Shown: piece after piece, positions 17,594-26,463 of the stretch
Layout: every line of letters starts with the position of its first letter
Position numbering within the stretch: position 1 is the stretch's first letter
From: Pseudomonadota bacterium
GTDB taxonomy: Bacteria; Pseudomonadota; Alphaproteobacteria; Rhodobacterales; Rhodobacteraceae
Length of the DNA stretch: 64,000 bases
Reading direction: 5' to 3'
Assembly (NCBI GenBank): GCA_020161615.1
Contig: JAIUPD010000015.1
Location: 1 to 64,000, forward strand
Translations under genes and position numbers: made by a program
Notes under the pieces: generated by a model
What the model was told of the DNA's origin: nothing
Databases searched by the model: none
What the model saw: the letters and a program-made list of their open reading frames with translations, nothing else

Positions 17594-17597
17594 ACAG

Positions 17598-17623
17598 GGA
17601 ACCCGCAGGGCGCCGGGCCTGTT
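17598..17623 (+). promoter_or_regulatory. Weak EcfG-like promoter motif before the persulfide dioxygenase-like gene
   Basis: GGAAC (17598-17602), N17, then TGTT (17620-17623), 30 bp before the ATG. The outer bases also form a GGGAAC/GTTCCC inverted repeat, so the match may reflect a stem-loop after the PLD gene instead. Confidence 0.25.
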
Positions 17624-17652
17624 CCCCTCTGGCAGACCAGAGGAGCACCGCC

Positions 17653-18552
17653 ATGCAGTTTTTCCCCGCCTCCACCGAACCGGGCAGCCCCGATGTCGCC
17701 GCGCTTTACGACAAGGCCACGGGGTCTTGGCAATATATCGTCTCGGACCCGGGCACGGGCGAAGCGCTGATCGTCGACCCCGTCCTGGATTTCGACGCCA
17801 AAGCCGCTGCCACCGGCACCGCGAATGCCGAGGCGCTGCTGGCGCAGATCGAGGCGAAGGGGCTTAAGGTGGGCCTCATCGTCGATACCCATCCCCATGC
17901 CGACCACCTGAGCGCCGCGGCCTGGCTGGCCGGGCGGCTGGGCGCGCGGATGGCGACCGGGCAACGGGTGCTGGGGGTGCAGCGGCTTTGGGCCGATTAT
18001 TACGCCGATGACAATCTGGCGGACCGGCCGGAATACTGGGACCGGCTTTTCGCCGACGAGGACGGTTTTTCTTTGGGCGGTCTGAAGGGGCGGGTGGTGC
18101 TGGCGGCGGGGCATACCACGGTTTCGGTCACGCTGCAGGTGGGTGATGCCGTCTTTGCCCATGACACGCTGATGATGCCGGACAGCGGCACGGCGCGGGC
18201 GGATTTCCCGGGCGGTTCGGCCGAGGTGCTGTGGCAGACGATCCGCGAGACCTTGGACCTGCCCGAGGAGACGCGGGTTTTCATCGGCCATGATTACGGC
18301 AAGGACGGGCGCGAGCCCGCCTGCATGGCCACCGTCGGCGCGCATCGGCAGGAGAATATCCATGTCAGGGACGGTGTCTCGCGCGAGACATTCCTGCGGC
18401 TGAGGGCCGAGCGTGACGCGACCCTGCCGCTGCCCGACCGCATGCTGATGGCGCTGCAGGTCAATCTGCGGGGCGGGCGCCTGCCCGAACCGGACGCCAA
18501 GGGCCGCCGCGTGCTGCGCGTCCCCCTCGACCGGTTCGACGCCCGCGGCTGA
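17653..18552 (+). CDS. MBL-fold hydrolase, persulfide dioxygenase-like (Blh/ETHE1 group)
   Basis: A 299-residue metallo-beta-lactamase-fold protein. The metal motif is THPHADHLSAA (about residues 78-88); later ligands are in AAGHTTVSV, DTLMMPDSGTARADFPGG and VFIGHDYG. The GTARADFPGG segment marks the ETHE1/Blh persulfide dioxygenases, which oxidise glutathione persulfide to sulfite and use a single iron. The C-terminal half is typical of the bacterial Blh form. No sulfide:quinone reductase or rhodanese gene lies beside it, so the physiological link to sulfide oxidation is inferred from family alone. Confidence 0.85.
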   Translation: MQFFPASTEPGSPDVAALYDKATGSWQYIVSDPGTGEALIVDPVLDFDAKAAATGTANAEALLAQIEAKGLKVGLIVDTHPHADHLSAAAWLAGRLGARMATGQRVLGVQRLWADYYADDNLADRPEYWDRLFADEDGFSLGGLKGRVVLAAGHTTVSVTLQVGDAVFAHDTLMMPDSGTARADFPGGSAEVLWQTIRETLDLPEETRVFIGHDYGKDGREPACMATVGAHRQENIHVRDGVSRETFLRLRAERDATLPLPDRMLMALQVNLRGGRLPEPDAKGRRVLRVPLDRFDARG

Positions 18553-18555
18553 GGG

Positions 18556-21165
18556 TTATTCCTCGGCCGCTGCCTTCTTGGCAGGCTTTTTCGCCGCCGG
18601 TTTCTTGGCGGCTGCCTTCTTCGGCGCGGGTTTGGCGGCCTTCTCGGCGGCGGGTTTTTCAGCCTTGGCCTTCGGCGCGGCCTTCTTCTTGCCCTTGGGC
18701 GCGGCGCCGGCCTTGGCGGTGATCAGCTCCAGCGCCTGTTCCAGCGTCACGTCAGAGGGTTCGACGCCCTTGGGCAGGGTCGCATTGACTTTTTCCCATT
18801 TGACGTAAGGCCCGTAGCGGCCGGGCATCACCTGGATCGGCCCGCCGTCCGGGTGATCGCCCAGCACCTTCAGCGGCTGCGCGGCGGCGCCCCGGCCCGG
18901 GCCGCGCGCCAGTTTCTGCGCCAGCACCTCGACCGCGCGGTTCATGCCGATGGTGAAGACCTCATCGACCTCCGGCAGGTTCGCATAGGTCGAATTGTGC
19001 TTCACATAGGGGCCGAAACGGCCGATCCCGGCCTCGACCGCGGCGCCGTCCTCGGGATGCGGGCCGATGACGCGCGGCAGATCCAGCAGCGAGACGGCCT
19101 TTTCCAGATCCATCTCGTCCGGCGACCAGCCCTTCGGGAGGCTCGACCGCGGCGGTTTCGGCTGCTCGGCCGTCACCTCGCCGCGCTGGACATAGGGGCC
19201 GAAGCGGCCCGAACGCAGGCTGATCGCGTCGCCCCGGTCGTGGCCCAGCAGCTTCCCCTCGCCCGAGAGTTCGCTGTCGCCCTCGTCGCCCGACAGGGGG
19301 CGGGTGTAGCGGCATTCGGGGTAATTGGTGCAGCCGATGAAGGCCCCGCCCGACCGCGCGGTCTTCAGGTTCAACCGCCCCTTGCCGCAGGTCGGGCAGA
19401 CGCGGGGGTCCGAGCCATCCTCGCGCGGCGGGTAGAGGTGGGGCGCCAGAACCTCGTCGATCTTTTCCAGCACCTCGGTGATGCGCAGATCGGCGGTTTC
19501 CGCCAGCGCGGCCGAGAAATCGCGCCAGAAGCGGGCCAGCACATCCTTGTAATCGCGCGACCCGGCCGAGATGTCGTCGAGCTGTTCTTCCAGATCGGCG
19601 GTGAAATCGTATTGCAGGTATTTCCCGAAATAGGAGGTCAGGAAGATGGTGACCAGCCGCCCCTTGTCCTCGGGGATCAGGCGGTTCTTGTCTTTCTTGA
19701 CATAGCCGCGCTCCTGAATCGTGGTGACGATCGAGGCATAGGTCGAGGGGCGGCCGATTCCCAGCTCTTCCATGCGCTTGACCAGCGTCGCCTCGGTATA
19801 GCGGGGCGGCGGCTGGGTGAAATGCTGCTCGGGCGTGACCTGGCGCTTGGCGACGGCCTCGCTCTGGTTCAGCTGCGGCAGGCGGCCCTCGTCGCCCTCT
19901 TCCTCGTCGCGGCCTTCCTCATAGACCTTGAGGAAGCCGTCAAACAGCACGACCTGGCCGGTCGCGCGCAACCCGACCTGCCCGTCCTTCGAGCCGATCT
20001 CGACCGTGGTGCGTTCCAGCCGGGCCGATTCCATCTGGCAGGCGATGGTGCGCTTCCAGATCAGCTCGTAGAGGCGGCGCTGGTCCACTTCCGACAGGCG
20101 CAGGCTGTCGGGATCGGCCGCCATGTCGGTCGGCCGGATGCATTCGTGCGCTTCCTGCGCGTTCTTGGCCTTGTTCTTGTAAAGGCGGGGCGCGGCGGGG
20201 ACGTATTCCTTGCCATAGCGCTTTTCGATCTCGGCCCGGGTCTGGGTCACGGCCTCGGGCGCCATGTCGATGCCGTCGGTCCGCATATAGGTGATATGCC
20301 CGGCCTCGTAGAGGCGCTGCGCTGCGGCCATGGTCTGCTTGGCGCCCATGCCGAACTTGCGGCTGGCTTCCTGTTGCAGGGTCGAGGTCATGAAGGGCGC
20401 GGAGGGGTTGCGCGACGCGGGCTTGGCCTCGACCGATTGCACGCTGAGGTCGCGCTTGGTCACCGCATCGACCGCCAGTTCCGCTGCCGCCTGGGTGGCG
20501 AGGTCGAAACGCTCCAGCTTCTTGCCGCCGAGGCTGACGAGGCGGGCGCTGAACTCGGCTCCGCGCGGGTTCTCGAGGTCGGCGGTCACCGACCAGTATT
20601 CGCGGGCGCGGAAGGCCTCGATCTCCATCTCGCGCTCGACGATCAGGCGCAGGCAGACCGATTGCACGCGGCCCGCCGACCGGGCGCCGGGCAGCTTCCG
20701 CCACAGGACCGGCGACAGGTTGAAGCCCACCAGATAATCCAGCGCGCGGCGGGCCAGATAGGCCTCGACCAGCGGCGCATCGACCTGGCGGGGGTGCTTC
20801 ATCGCCTCCTGGATCGCCGTCTTGGTGATGGCGTTGAAGGTGACGCGGCTCACGTTCTTGTTCTTGAGCTTCTTCTCCAGCGCCTGCTCCAGGTGCCAGG
20901 AAATCGCCTCGCCCTCGCGGTCGGGGTCGGTGGCCAGGATCAGCGTGTCGTCATCCTGCAGCGCGTCGGTGATGGCCTTGATGTGCTTTTTCGAGTCGCT
21001 CGCGACTTCCCATTTCATGGTGAAATCGTGCTCGGGATCGACCGACCCGTCCTTGGCCGGCAGGTCGCGCACATGCCCGAACGAGGCCAGAACCGTGAAG
21101 CCGGGACCGAGATACTTGTTGATGGTCTTGGCCTTGGCCGGGGACTCGACGACGACGACTGCCAT
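18556..21165 (-). CDS. topA: DNA topoisomerase I
   Basis: An 869-residue type IA topoisomerase that relaxes negative supercoils. The Toprim domain begins MAVVVVESPAKAKTINKYLG and includes LATDPDREGEAISWHLEQAL. The active-site Tyr is in GHITYMRTDGIDM near residue 300. A C4 zinc finger (CPTCGKGRLN, GCTNYPEC) lies near residue 600, followed by repeated topoisomerase C-terminal modules with RFGPYV motifs. A long Lys/Ala/Pro-rich tail of about 50 residues ends the protein, as in other alphaproteobacterial TopA. dprA lies upstream on the same strand. Confidence 0.97.
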   Translation of the reverse strand: MAVVVVESPAKAKTINKYLGPGFTVLASFGHVRDLPAKDGSVDPEHDFTMKWEVASDSKKHIKAITDALQDDDTLILATDPDREGEAISWHLEQALEKKLKNKNVSRVTFNAITKTAIQEAMKHPRQVDAPLVEAYLARRALDYLVGFNLSPVLWRKLPGARSAGRVQSVCLRLIVEREMEIEAFRAREYWSVTADLENPRGAEFSARLVSLGGKKLERFDLATQAAAELAVDAVTKRDLSVQSVEAKPASRNPSAPFMTSTLQQEASRKFGMGAKQTMAAAQRLYEAGHITYMRTDGIDMAPEAVTQTRAEIEKRYGKEYVPAAPRLYKNKAKNAQEAHECIRPTDMAADPDSLRLSEVDQRRLYELIWKRTIACQMESARLERTTVEIGSKDGQVGLRATGQVVLFDGFLKVYEEGRDEEEGDEGRLPQLNQSEAVAKRQVTPEQHFTQPPPRYTEATLVKRMEELGIGRPSTYASIVTTIQERGYVKKDKNRLIPEDKGRLVTIFLTSYFGKYLQYDFTADLEEQLDDISAGSRDYKDVLARFWRDFSAALAETADLRITEVLEKIDEVLAPHLYPPREDGSDPRVCPTCGKGRLNLKTARSGGAFIGCTNYPECRYTRPLSGDEGDSELSGEGKLLGHDRGDAISLRSGRFGPYVQRGEVTAEQPKPPRSSLPKGWSPDEMDLEKAVSLLDLPRVIGPHPEDGAAVEAGIGRFGPYVKHNSTYANLPEVDEVFTIGMNRAVEVLAQKLARGPGRGAAAQPLKVLGDHPDGGPIQVMPGRYGPYVKWEKVNATLPKGVEPSDVTLEQALELITAKAGAAPKGKKKAAPKAKAEKPAAEKAAKPAPKKAAAKKPAAKKPAKKAAAEE

Positions 21166-21231
21166 GCAAACCTCTGATTGACAACGCCCTTTTCAGCCTG
21201 GCGCCAGGGCGGGCGGCCCGTGCCGCGCCGC

Positions 21232-21262
21232 ATAGATGGGGGCGAACGGGGGTGGATGTCAA
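21232..21262 (-). promoter_or_regulatory. Possible topA promoter
   Basis: On the minus strand, a perfect TTGACA (21262-21257) lies 18-19 bases before a poor -10 (CATCTA/ATCTAT, 21238-21232), about 70 bp ahead of the topA ATG. The strong -35 makes a housekeeping promoter plausible. Confidence 0.35.
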
Positions 21263-21319
21263 TCTGGCGGGGGATTCGCGGCTGGCAAGAGGGGGGTGTT
21301 TCGATGTCGAAAGCGCGGC

Positions 21320-22456
21320 TCAATTCCGTGCCAGCATGCCCCCGGGCTGGCGCTGGACGCGGCCGTCGAGTTCCAGGAACAGCAGCGCCGGGGCCAGTGC
21401 ATGGGCCGGCAGGTCGAGGTCGCGCAGCAGCTGATCCTCGGGCAGGGGGCTGGCGCTGAGCCGGTCCAGGATCATCCGGTGCAGGGTCAGCGTATCGGGT
21501 GCGGCGCCGGGACCCGCGCGTTTCGGGGCCTGCGGGGCAGGGGCGGGCTCCGGGTCGGTCAGGCTGTGTTCCAGGGCCTCGATCACATCCTCGACGCTGC
21601 GCACCAGCCGCGCGCCCTCGCGGATCAGCAGGTTCGCGCCCGCAGCCCGGGCATCCATCGGATGACCCGGCACCGCCATCACCTCACGCCCCTGGTCCAG
21701 CGCGTCGCGGGCGGTGATCAGGCTGCCCGAGCCTTCGGCCGCCTCGACCACCACCACAGCGCGCGAGAGGCCGGCGATCAGCCGGTTGCGGCGGGGGAAA
21801 TGGCGGGCCTGGGGCTGCAGGCCCATGGGTTGTTCGGACAGCAGCAGGCCCTGATCGGCGATCGTGGCGCCCAGCATCTCGTTCTCGGGCGGATAGAGCA
21901 CATCGACTCCCCCCGCCATCACGGCGATGGTGCCGGTCTTCAGCGCGGCACCATGCGCGGCGGCGTCGATGCCGCGCGCCAGGCCCGAGACGATGGTGAA
22001 GCCGTGATGGCCCAGCCCCTCGGCCAGTTTGCGCGCCATGCGGGCGCCGAGGCTGGAGGCATTGCGCGCGCCCACCAGGCCGATGCCGGGCTGCGCCAGG
22101 ACGCTGGCGCGTCCCCGGGCCCAAAGCAGCGGCGGCGGATCGGAGAGGGCGGCCAGCGCGGCGGGATAGTCGGAGGCGCCCAGAAACAGCAGGCGCGCAC
22201 CCTTGCGAAGGCCCGCCTCCAGTTCGCGCAGGGCGAGGTCTTGCGGGCAGGGCGCGTAATCCTCGACCCCGGCGGCGCGGGCGATGGCGGGCAGGGCATC
22301 GAGCGCGGCGGCGGCATTGCCGTGTTCGGCCAGCAGCCGTAGGAAGGTGGCCGGTCCGACCCGGCGCGAGCGAATGAGGCGAAGCCACGAGAGACGGTCT
22401 TCTTCCGTGGTGGGTGGGGTGAAGGGTGTGGGAGAAGAAAGAATGTTCCCGACCAT
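21320..22456 (-). CDS. dprA: DNA-processing protein DprA (Smf)
   Basis: A 378-residue DprA/Smf protein that loads RecA on incoming single-stranded DNA during transformation. The Rossmann-like core contains IGLVGARNASSLGARMARKL, GFTIVSGLARGIDAAAH, LSEQPMG, HFPRRNRLIAGLS and GSGSLITARDALDQGREV, all DprA hallmarks. A C-terminal winged-helix domain (about residues 315-378) follows a Pro/Ala linker. The N-terminal SAM-like region begins RLSWLRLIRSRRVGP. The protein lacks a signal peptide. It is upstream of topA on the same strand with 154 bp between them. Confidence 0.94.
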   Translation of the reverse strand: MVGNILSSPTPFTPPTTEEDRLSWLRLIRSRRVGPATFLRLLAEHGNAAAALDALPAIARAAGVEDYAPCPQDLALRELEAGLRKGARLLFLGASDYPAALAALSDPPPLLWARGRASVLAQPGIGLVGARNASSLGARMARKLAEGLGHHGFTIVSGLARGIDAAAHGAALKTGTIAVMAGGVDVLYPPENEMLGATIADQGLLLSEQPMGLQPQARHFPRRNRLIAGLSRAVVVVEAAEGSGSLITARDALDQGREVMAVPGHPMDARAAGANLLIREGARLVRSVEDVIEALEHSLTDPEPAPAPQAPKRAGPGAAPDTLTLHRMILDRLSASPLPEDQLLRDLDLPAHALAPALLFLELDGRVQRQPGGMLARN

Positions 22457-22534
22457 CGCAACCTCGCCTCATTCGATTCGGAGATTGCGCTTGCTAGGTT
22501 AACAGGCCGTAAAGAAAACTCGATTTCGCCACAG

Positions 22535-22625
22535 AAATGACAATCTTTGTTCCCCAAATATCCTCGGGGGATTTTCAAGGGAGCAGACGGCCCCCTTGAA
22601 GCGGGGGGCGGCAGCCCCCCGGCCT
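22535..22625 (-). repeat. Half-copy (B type) of the dispersed intergenic element, 3' of tldD
   Basis: Read from the tldD side, GGGGGGCTGCCGCCCCCC and a GGGGG-rich stem lead into AATCCCCCGAGGATATTT-ggggaa-CAAAGA at about 22570-22547. The match to CAAAGAT and the preceding hairpins is of the B-half type. There is no second half, and here the next gene (dprA) is on the same strand rather than convergent. Confidence 0.7.
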
Positions 22626-22649
22626 TGCCAAACCTGCGCCGTTCCCGTC

Positions 22650-24104
22650 TCAGGCCACGCCGCCCACCGTCAGCCCGCCGATCAGCAGCGAGGGCTGTCC
22701 CACGCCGACCGGCACCCATTGCCCCGCCTTGCCGCAATTGCCGATGCCCGGGTCCAGCGCCATGTCGTTGCCGATGCCGCGCACGTTCTTCAGCGAGGTC
22801 GGGCCGTCGCCGATCAGGGTGGCGCCCTTGACCGGCTCGCCGACCTTGCCGTCGCGGACGCGGTAGGCCTCGGTGCAGGAGAAGACGAACTTGCCGCTGG
22901 TGATATCCACCTGCCCGCCGCCGAAGCCCACGGCCCAGATCCCGTCCTTCATGCTGGCCACCAGCGCTTCAGGATCGTCGGACCCGCCCAGCATATAGGT
23001 GTTGGTCATCCGGGGCATCGGCGCATGGGCGTAGCTTTCGCGCCGCCCGTTGCCGGTGGCAGGAACGCCCATCAGCCGGGCGTTCTGGCGGTCCTGCATG
23101 TAGCCGACCAGCACGCCGTCCTCGATCAGCACGTTCTTGCCCGAGGGCGTGCCCTCGTCATCGACGGTGATCGAGCCGCGGCGGTCGGGGATGGTGCCAT
23201 CGTCCAGCACGGTGACGCCCTTGGCGGCGACCTGCTGGCCCATCAGCCCGGCAAAGGCCGAGGTCTTCTTGCGGTTGAAATCGCCCTCGAGGCCATGCCC
23301 CACGGCCTCGTGCAGCAGGATCCCGGGCCAGCCCGGGCCCAGCACCACGTCCAGCATCCCGGCCGGGGCGGGCACGGCGTCGAGGTTGACCAGCGCCACG
23401 CGCAGCGCTTCCCGGGCGACGGGCTGCCAATGGGCGGGGTCCATCAGCCCCGATAGGCCGACCCGCCCGCCGCCGCCGTAATGGCCCGATTCGCGCCGAC
23501 CGTCGCGTTCGACGATCACGGCGATGGAGACGCGGGCCATCGGGCGGATATCGGTGACGAGCCCGCCTTCGGGACGCAGGATCGCCACCTCCTGCAGCGA
23601 GGCCGAGAGCGAGGCGGTCACTTGCACCACCCGCGGGTCCAGCGCCCGCAGGTAATCGTCGATGGCGCGCATCGTCTCGATCTTGGCGGCGAAACTTGCG
23701 TCGGCGATCGGGTCGAAATCGCCATAGAGGTGGCGGTTGGTGCCCGGGGGTGCCTCGGCCAGCGTGCCGCCGCCCGCGCCCACCGCCAGCCGGGCGGTCG
23801 CGGCCGCTCGTCTCAGGGCACTTTCGGTGATCTGGGTCGAATGGGCATAGCCTGCGACATCGCCGCGCACGGCCCTGAGGCCGAAGCCCTCGGCCGCGTC
23901 ATAACCCGCGTTGCGGATGCGGCCATCGTCCAGCACCAGTGATTCGGAGCGGCGGCGTTCGAGGAACAGCTCGCCGTCATCGGCCCCCGCCACCGCCTCG
24001 CGCAGGAGCGTCAGCGCCGCGTCGCGGTCCAGCAGCGTGTCAAAGGGGCGGAATCGGGCGGCGTCGGCCGGAATGGCGGCCGCGTTCGGGTGGGAGGTCG
24101 GCAT
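22650..24104 (-). CDS. tldD: Metalloprotease TldD
   Basis: A 484-residue TldD protein, the partner of PmbA/TldE in a heterodimeric zinc protease that trims microcins and degrades antitoxins. The zinc motif is ILLHEAVGHGLEGDF (HExxxH, about residue 255). The upstream GRIRNAGYDAAEGFGLRAVRG and the C-terminal GNCGKAGQWVPVGVGQPSLL are family signatures. ATG 24104 is chosen because an aaaggag site lies 6 bases upstream; a 15-residue longer form lacks one. PmbA is not in the window. It is divergent from the cta operon. Confidence 0.94.
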   Translation of the reverse strand: MPTSHPNAAAIPADAARFRPFDTLLDRDAALTLLREAVAGADDGELFLERRRSESLVLDDGRIRNAGYDAAEGFGLRAVRGDVAGYAHSTQITESALRRAAATARLAVGAGGGTLAEAPPGTNRHLYGDFDPIADASFAAKIETMRAIDDYLRALDPRVVQVTASLSASLQEVAILRPEGGLVTDIRPMARVSIAVIVERDGRRESGHYGGGGRVGLSGLMDPAHWQPVAREALRVALVNLDAVPAPAGMLDVVLGPGWPGILLHEAVGHGLEGDFNRKKTSAFAGLMGQQVAAKGVTVLDDGTIPDRRGSITVDDEGTPSGKNVLIEDGVLVGYMQDRQNARLMGVPATGNGRRESYAHAPMPRMTNTYMLGGSDDPEALVASMKDGIWAVGFGGGQVDITSGKFVFSCTEAYRVRDGKVGEPVKGATLIGDGPTSLKNVRGIGNDMALDPGIGNCGKAGQWVPVGVGQPSLLIGGLTVGGVA

Positions 24105-24135
24105 CGGGCTCCTTTCGCGGCGGTGCAGCATGTCT

Positions 24136-24149
24136 TTGACACAGGTCAA
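24136..24149. promoter_or_regulatory. FNR-type box between tldD and ctaC
   Basis: TTGACacagGTCAA is a perfect palindrome matching the FNR/FnrL/FnrP consensus TTGAY-N4-RTCAA. It lies about 67 bp upstream of the predicted ctaC transcription start and 32 bp upstream of the tldD ATG. Oxygen-responsive control of the aa3 oxidase operon is the likelier role. Confidence 0.6.
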
Positions 24150-24173
24150 AGGGCGGCATCCTGACGCATTGGT

Positions 24174-24202
24174 TTGGCTTGTTATGCCGATGCTAATATG
24201 AT
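24174..24202 (+). promoter_or_regulatory. Sigma70-type promoter of the cta operon
   Basis: TTGGCT (24174-24179), a 17-base spacer and TATGAT (24197-24202). The resulting leader of about 125 bases is GC-rich. Confidence 0.5.
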
Positions 24203-24332
24203 TTTAGGAGAGAGGGAAACCGCCCCCGATCCGGCTGCGGTGGGTCCGGGCTGTCCGGACGCTCGCCGGGGCAGGCCGGGAGGGGTCGGCGGAGTAAGAC
24301 GGTCGCAGGGCCGCGCAAAACGGGAACATACA

Positions 24333-25232
24333 ATGCATCTTTTCAAGGACCTCACCCGTCTCGCCGCCGGTTTCGGTGCGTTCGGCGGCCGTGTCGGCGG
24401 TGCGGCGCTGGGCCTAGCGGTCGCCGGGCAGGCGCTGGCGCAGGATCTGCCCTTCATCGGCGAGCCGCAGCCGGGCGGTATCGCCCTGCAGCCGGCCCAT
24501 ACGCCGGTTGCGGAGGCGTCGCACTGGATCGACCACATGCTGATGTACATCATCGCGGCGATCACGGTCTTCGTCTGCGCGCTGCTGGTCTGGGTGATCG
24601 TCGCCTACAACCGCCGCGCCAACCCGACGCCCTCGCGCTTCACCCACAATTCGCCGCTGGAAGTCGCCTGGACCATCCTGCCGATCTTCGTGCTGATCTT
24701 CATCGGCTCGTTCACCGTGCCGGCGCTCTTCCGCGACCAGACCATGCCGCTCGCCGATGTGACCATCAAGATCACCGGCAACCAGTGGAACTGGACCTAC
24801 GAGTACGTCGACCACGGCGTCGAGTTCACCGCCTATCTGCTGCCGCGCGAAGATCTGGAAGCGAACGGCTACGACCAGAGCCAGTATCTGCTGGCCGCCG
24901 ATGAGCAGGTCGTGGTCCCGGTCGGCCGCAACGTCGTCGTGCAGGTCACCGGCTCGGACGTGATCCATTCCTGGACCATCCCGGCCTTCGGCGTGAAGCA
25001 GGACGCGGTGCCCGGCCGTCTGGCCCAGGCCTGGTTCAACGTCGACACCCCCGGCATCTATTTCGGCCAGTGCTCGGAACTCTGCGGGCAGGAACACGCC
25101 TATATGCCGATCGTCGTGCGCGCCGTGCCGGAAGCCGATTATCTGGCCTGGCTGCAGGAGCGGGGCGCGACCAACCTCGCCGCCGCGCCGGGCTACACCG
25201 AAGCCGCCGTGCAGGTGGCCTCGAACAACTGA
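24333..25232 (+). CDS. ctaC: Cytochrome c oxidase (aa3) subunit II
   Basis: A 299-residue subunit that carries the CuA centre and receives electrons from cytochrome c. The N-terminal leader (about residues 1-37, ending GQALAQ) is followed by two membrane helices (about 70-95 and 110-135) and a periplasmic cupredoxin domain. CuA ligands are seen in [13 protein letters not shown] and [13 protein letters not shown] (Cys, Glu, Cys, His, Met). The aromatic patch [10 protein letters not shown] is intact. The subunit I gene is absent from the operon, as in other Rhodobacteraceae where ctaD lies elsewhere. It is the first gene of the operon. Confidence 0.96.
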   Translation: MHLFKDLTRLAAGFGAFGGRVGGAALGLAVAGQALAQDLPFIGEPQPGGIALQPAHTPVAEASHWIDHMLMYIIAAITVFVCALLVWVIVAYNRRANPTPSRFTHNSPLEVAWTILPIFVLIFIGSFTVPALFRDQTMPLADVTIKITGNQWNWTYEYVDHGVEFTAYLLPREDLEANGYDQSQYLLAADEQVVVPVGRNVVVQVTGSDVIHSWTIPAFGVKQDAVPGRLAQAWFNVDTPGIYFGQCSELCGQEHAYMPIVVRAVPEADYLAWLQERGATNLAAAPGYTEAAVQVASNN

Positions 25233-25241
25233 TCGAACGAC

Positions 25242-25279
25242 GGGCGCCGCCACCGGCCCGGCCGGCCTGTGCGGCGCCC
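25242..25279 (+). other. Intercistronic stem-loop between ctaC and ctaB
   Basis: GGGCGCCGC (25242-25250) pairs perfectly with GCGGCGCCC (25271-25279), with a GGCC-rich inner pairing. There is no T-run. It could stabilise the 3' end of ctaC mRNA and set a higher level for subunit II than for the assembly factors. Confidence 0.5.
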
Positions 25280-25297
25280 GATTGACTTGAGGAAGCC

Positions 25298-26269
25298 ATG
25301 AGCGACATGCGAGCCGAGATTGCGGGCGAAAGCGGCACGGGCGACGCCGGGTTCGGCGATTACGTCGCGCTGCTGAAGCCGCGCGTCATGTCGCTGGTGG
25401 TCTTCACCGCGATGGTGGGCCTGATGGTGGCCCCCGTGCGCCTGCATCCGATCGAGGCGCTGGCCGCGATCATCTTCATCGCCCTGGGCGCGGGCGCCTC
25501 GGGCGCGCTGAACATGTGGTGGGACGCCGATATCGACCGGGTGATGCGCCGTACCGCCAAGCGTCCCGTGCCCTCGGGCGCGGTCGAGCCCGGCGAGGCG
25601 CTGGGCCTCGGGGTGGCGTTGTCGGCGATGTCGGTCGTCATGCTGTGGCTGGCCACCAATGCGCTGGCCGCGGGCCTGCTGGCCTTCACCATCTTCTTCT
25701 ATGCCGTGATCTATACGATGTGGCTGAAGCGCTCGACGCCGCAGAACATCGTCATCGGCGGTGCCGCGGGGGCCTTCCCGCCCATGATCGGCTGGGTGGC
25801 CGCGACCGGCTCCATCAGCCTGGAAGCGGTGCTGATGTTCCTCTTGATCTTCATGTGGACGCCGCCGCATTTCTGGGCGCTCGCGCTCTTCATGAACTCG
25901 GATTACGAGAAGGCCAAGGTGCCGATGCTGACCGTGACCCACGGGCGCAAGGCCACGCGGGCGCATATCCTGGTCTACACGATCCTGCTGGTGCCGGTGG
26001 CGCTGGGCACGGCTTTCACCGCGATCGGCGGGCCGGTCTATTTCGCGCTGGCGCTGGTCCTGAACGCGCTCTTCCTGATCGGGGCGATCCGCATCTGGCG
26101 CCGTCCCGAAGCCACGGCCGAGGCCGACAAATACGCGGTCGAGAAGCGGTTCTTCGCGCTGTCGCTGGCCTATCTCTTCGGTCATTTCGCGGCGATCCTG
26201 ATCGAGGCCACGCCTTGGGCCGAGCAGCTTGCCACCTGGGCCAACTGGGGAGCCGTGACATGGGGCTGA
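25298..26269 (+). CDS. ctaB: Heme O synthase (protoheme IX farnesyltransferase)
   Basis: A 323-residue UbiA-family membrane prenyltransferase that makes heme O, the precursor of heme A for the aa3 oxidase. About nine hydrophobic helices are visible. The Asp-rich prenyl-diphosphate site is [19 protein letters not shown] (about residues 72-90), with a second motif in [39 protein letters not shown] is the usual N-terminal signature. The gene follows ctaC by 65 bp and overlaps the next small ORF by 10 bp. Confidence 0.96.
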   Translation: MSDMRAEIAGESGTGDAGFGDYVALLKPRVMSLVVFTAMVGLMVAPVRLHPIEALAAIIFIALGAGASGALNMWWDADIDRVMRRTAKRPVPSGAVEPGEALGLGVALSAMSVVMLWLATNALAAGLLAFTIFFYAVIYTMWLKRSTPQNIVIGGAAGAFPPMIGWVAATGSISLEAVLMFLLIFMWTPPHFWALALFMNSDYEKAKVPMLTVTHGRKATRAHILVYTILLVPVALGTAFTAIGGPVYFALALVLNALFLIGAIRIWRRPEATAEADKYAVEKRFFALSLAYLFGHFAAILIEATPWAEQLATWANWGAVTWG

Positions 26270-26463
26270 CTCAAGAACACGACCTGCACCGCCGCCGCTG
26301 GAGCCGGAACCTGGGCGTCCTGCTGACGCTTCTGGCTTTCGTCGCGCTGGTGTTCGGCCTGACCATCGCCAAGGTCGGCGGGGGCGACCAGATGCAGGGC
26401 TTCGACCACACCTATCGCGTCGGCATCGACCCCGACACCCGCATCCCGGAGGCGGGGCAATGA
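26260..26463 (+). CDS. Small membrane protein of the cta operon (CoxF-like)
   Basis: A 67-residue protein with a basic N-terminus ([11 protein letters not shown]), one membrane helix ([20 protein letters not shown]) and a short C-terminal tail. It is placed between ctaB and ctaG, where alphaproteobacterial operons often carry a CoxF-type oxidase assembly ORF. It overlaps ctaB by 10 bp and ctaG by 4 bp (ATGA), so it is translated within a coupled chain. The function is inferred from position. Confidence 0.8.
   Translation: MGLTQEHDLHRRRWSRNLGVLLTLLAFVALVFGLTIAKVGGGDQMQGFDHTYRVGIDPDTRIPEAGQ

Noticed and set aside
18853-21177. 774-residue plus-strand frame opposite topA
   Set aside because: Antisense shadow of topA; His/Gly/Arg/Gln-rich composition typical of high-GC complement frames.
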